Assembly: GCF_002777255.1 (NCBI RefSeq)
Contig: NZ_CP017634.1
Coordinates: 2,554,903-2,618,902 of the forward strand
Length of the DNA: 64,000 nucleotides
Reading direction: 5' to 3'
Source of the DNA: Candidatus Formimonas warabiya
Lineage (GTDB): Bacteria > Bacillota > Dehalobacteriia > Dehalobacteriales > Dehalobacteriaceae
Shown piece by piece: positions 62,100 through 64,000 of this stretch (its first letter is position 1; each line of letters begins with the position of its first letter). The notes beneath the pieces were generated by a model that was not told the DNA's origin, made no database searches, and was given only the letters and a program-made list of their open reading frames with translations. The translations under genes and the position numbers were made by a program.

Positions 62100-64000
62100 A
62101 TGCACAAGAATATGGTGAAAATAGGATTTGTCCTTATGCTTATTTTCTCCTTGGCGAGCGGACAGCTAAACGCGGCCGGCGCCGGCAAGCTGAACACCGT
62201 CGACGACCTCAAGGATAAACGGATTGGGGTTTTGCTGGGCAGCGTTTACGACGAATACGCCGTCCAAACCTACCCGCAGGCCCAAATCCTGCAGTATAAA
62301 AGCCCGTCCGACATGGTGCTGGCGGTAAAAACCGAGAAAGTCGACGCTGCCATCTATACCCATGAAACGATCCTGGTCGTCCTGCGGGATGATGATTCAA
62401 TGGACTTATTAGGCGAGAACCTGTTTCGCGTCCCTATAGGCATGGGTTTTAACCAGAAAAACGATGAATTGCGCCAACAGTTCAATACCTTTTTAGCCGG
62501 AGTCAAACAGAGCGGGGTTCTCGACGATATGGTGAAGCGCTGGGTAATTGACGGCAAAACGGAAATGCCGGTGCTTGCCAACCCGAAAAATAACGGCCGG
62601 CTGGTCGTGGGGGTAGTCAGCGATAAAGGCATGCCTTTTGCCCTGGTGATGAACAACCAAATCGTCGGCTTTGATATTGAACTGTGCGAAAGATTTGCCG
62701 CTTACTTAGGTAAAGAGCTCGTGCTGGCGGATATGGAATTCGGCAGCCTGATTCCCGCTGCGGCCGGCAATAAGATCGACATGATCGCCAGTTCTTTGAT
62801 CATCACCGAAGAAAGGGCCCGGCAGATCGGCTTTTCCGACCCGTATTACGAGATGGGGGCAAGCGCCTTTGCCCTGAAGAAAAATATGGCCCGCTACGAC
62901 AGCGGGCAAACGGGGACAGCCGGCTTGACGGGCGCAAGCGGCTCCGGCAAACTGAATACCGTCGACGACCTTAAGGATAAACGGATTGGGGTTTTGTTGG
63001 GCAGTATTCACGACGGTTACGCCATTAAAACTTACCCGCAAGCTGTGGTTTTGCAGTATAAGAGTGTGCCGGACCTGGTGCTAGCGGTAAAAACCGGAAA
63101 AGTCGATGCCGCCTTTATCTCCCGGGAAACGCTCCTGGACATCATGCGGGAGGATGATACATTAGGCTTTCTGAGCGAGAACCTGTATCGCAGCCCGATG
63201 GGTATAGCCTTTAACCAGAACAGCGATAACTTACGGGAACAGTTCAACGCCTTTTTAGCCGGAATCAAACAGAGCGGCGTCTACGACGATATGATGAAAC
63301 GCTGGATGATCGACAGAAATACGGATATGCCGGTGATTGCCAACCCCCAGAATAACGGCCGGCTGGTCGTGGGGACAGTCAGCAATAAAGGAATGCCTTT
63401 CTCCCTTGTAATAAACAACCAAATCGTCGGCTTCGACATTGAAATAGCCGAAAGGTTTGCCGCTTACTTAGGCAAAGAGCTGGTGCTGGAGGATATGGAA
63501 TTCAACAGCCTTATTGCCGCCGTAGCCGGCAATAAGATCGACATGATCGCCGGTTCGATGCTGATCACCGAAGAAAGGGCCCGGCAGGTCGACTTTTCCG
63601 ATCCGTATTACGAGATGGGGACGAGCGTATTTGCCCTGAAAAAAAATATCGCCGGCGGCAGCCAGGCCGGAAGTGATCTGCACTCCGGCCAAACAGCCGG
63701 CGATCCTGCCGTCAGCGGCTTTGTAAATATCTTTACCGGCATCAAGAACAGCTTCTACAGCAATATCATCCTGGAACAGCGCTACCTGATGATCGTCGAA
63801 GGCCTAAAAATCACCGTCCTGATCTCGCTTTTCTCCGTAATTTTCGGAACGCTTTTAGGGGCTTTGATCTGCTTCCTGCGCATGTCCAAAAACAGGATCC
63901 TCAGCGGCATAGCGCTGGTTTACATCTCCATTCTTCGGGGAACTCCGGTGCTGGTGCTCTTAATGCTTATATTCTACGTGGTATTTGCCTCGGTGGATAT
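62100..64000 (+). CDS. Amino-acid-type ABC transporter: two binding units fused to permease (partial)
   Basis: The reading frame is open from ATG 62100 (GGAGG 6 bases upstream) to the window end, at least 633 residues. After a signal peptide (about 1-28) come two 254-residue repeats. Each has a C-lobe-like half (LNTVDDLKDKRIGVLLG, then RVDA-type KVDAA) followed by an N-lobe-like half (RLVVGVVSDKGMPF, VGFDIEL, ITEERARQ, FSDPYYEMG) of SBP_bac_3 proteins. From about residue 555 an ABC permease domain begins (ILEQRYLMIVEGLKITVLIS, SILRGTPVLVLLM). It should import a polar amino acid or similar. The lobe order C-N-C-N is unusual. Confidence 0.85.
   Translation, partial: MHKNMVKIGFVLMLIFSLASGQLNAAGAGKLNTVDDLKDKRIGVLLGSVYDEYAVQTYPQAQILQYKSPSDMVLAVKTEKVDAAIYTHETILVVLRDDDSMDLLGENLFRVPIGMGFNQKNDELRQQFNTFLAGVKQSGVLDDMVKRWVIDGKTEMPVLANPKNNGRLVVGVVSDKGMPFALVMNNQIVGFDIELCERFAAYLGKELVLADMEFGSLIPAAAGNKIDMIASSLIITEERARQIGFSDPYYEMGASAFALKKNMARYDSGQTGTAGLTGASGSGKLNTVDDLKDKRIGVLLGSIHDGYAIKTYPQAVVLQYKSVPDLVLAVKTGKVDAAFISRETLLDIMREDDTLGFLSENLYRSPMGIAFNQNSDNLREQFNAFLAGIKQSGVYDDMMKRWMIDRNTDMPVIANPQNNGRLVVGTVSNKGMPFSLVINNQIVGFDIEIAERFAAYLGKELVLEDMEFNSLIAAVAGNKIDMIAGSMLITEERARQVDFSDPYYEMGTSVFALKKNIAGGSQAGSDLHSGQTAGDPAVSGFVNIFTGIKNSFYSNIILEQRYLMIVEGLKITVLISLFSVIFGTLLGALICFLRMSKNRILSGIALVYISILRGTPVLVLLMLIFYVVFASVD
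62184..63657 (+). repeat. Intragenic tandem repeat, 762-bp period
   Basis: Two direct copies (from 62184 and from 62946) encode the binding units. They are strongly alike at DNA level but carry scattered codon and amino-acid differences (GSVYDEYAVQ versus GSIHDGYAIK), so the duplication is real and not recent. Confidence 0.85.

Noticed and set aside
62184..63657. Tandem repeat as an assembly artefact
   Set aside because: The two units differ at many scattered codons, so they are true diverged duplicates.
62166..63692. Minus-strand open frames over the ABC transporter gene
   Set aside because: They are shadows of the plus-strand frame, which shows clear binding-protein and permease motifs but runs off the window end.
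1..64000. tRNA, rRNA, prophage or insertion sequence
   Set aside because: No cloverleaf-like sequences, rRNA signatures, transposase motifs or phage structural genes were recognised on reading; a tRNA scan was not possible.

Overview
The window looks like the chromosome of an anaerobic, endospore-forming Clostridia member of the Peptococcaceae type. Supporting signs are a T-box in front of leuS, GGAGG-type ribosome sites with frequent TTG/GTG starts, SpoIIM and CgeB family proteins, a glycyl radical enzyme with its activase, a non-pyrrolysine MttB-family methyltransferase and two-subunit class I fumarase. The species cannot be fixed from the sequence alone. No rRNA, tRNA, CRISPR array, prophage or insertion sequence was seen.

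Layout. 0-8.2 kb is a minus-strand housekeeping block: holA, comEC, comEA, leuS with its T-box and a consensus promoter, and a UgtP-like glycolipid glycosyltransferase. 8.4-9.7 kb is an MFS transporter. 9.8-16.4 kb is a tightly overlapping minus-strand operon (GDPD-type membrane protein, DUF4129, DUF4350, MoxR ATPase, DUF58, SpoIIM, RDD and a 70-residue protein). 16.6-18.8 kb is a PTS-IIC/EAL fusion with its own promoter. 18.9-23.6 kb holds a phospholipase C-like protein, a GT4 glycosyltransferase, UDP-glucose dehydrogenase and a radical SAM protein. 23.9-26.4 kb holds an anti-sigma/ECF sigma pair and a degenerate sigma-like protein.

26.6-38.7 kb is a glycan locus: four CgeB-like paralogues, two GT2 paralogues, a nucleotide-sugar dehydrogenase, a methyltransferase, a pyruvyltransferase-family protein, another glycosyltransferase, a sugar epimerase and a 62-residue Cys-rich protein. 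Five of its promoter regions carry close matches to the late mother-cell sigma-K promoter, so I read it as a spore-surface glycosylation locus.

38.8-42.7 kb is an MttB-family methyltransferase with an SSS symporter and a small membrane partner, preceded by a possible sigma-54 promoter and an inverted repeat. 42.8-44.7 kb holds two surface or membrane proteins.

44.9-59.5 kb looks like one catabolic region. It has a TctABC-type importer with two binding proteins; a glycyl radical enzyme with a CMSP active-site motif, a 52-residue partner and a ferredoxin-type activase; and a second operon encoding malic enzyme, two-subunit fumarase, a MmgE/PrpD protein, an IclR regulator and an unknown protein. 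Four copies of one operator-like sequence lie upstream of the two enzyme operons. Three of them are spaced 74-75 bp apart. Together this suggests import of a polycarboxylate or substituted succinate, a radical C-C (or C-X) reaction involving fumarate, and fumarate-malate-pyruvate interconversion. The substrate is unknown.

59.8-64 kb holds a nitroreductase, RtcB, and the start of an amino-acid-type ABC transporter protein in which two substrate-binding units in lobe order C-N-C-N are fused to a permease. It runs off the window.
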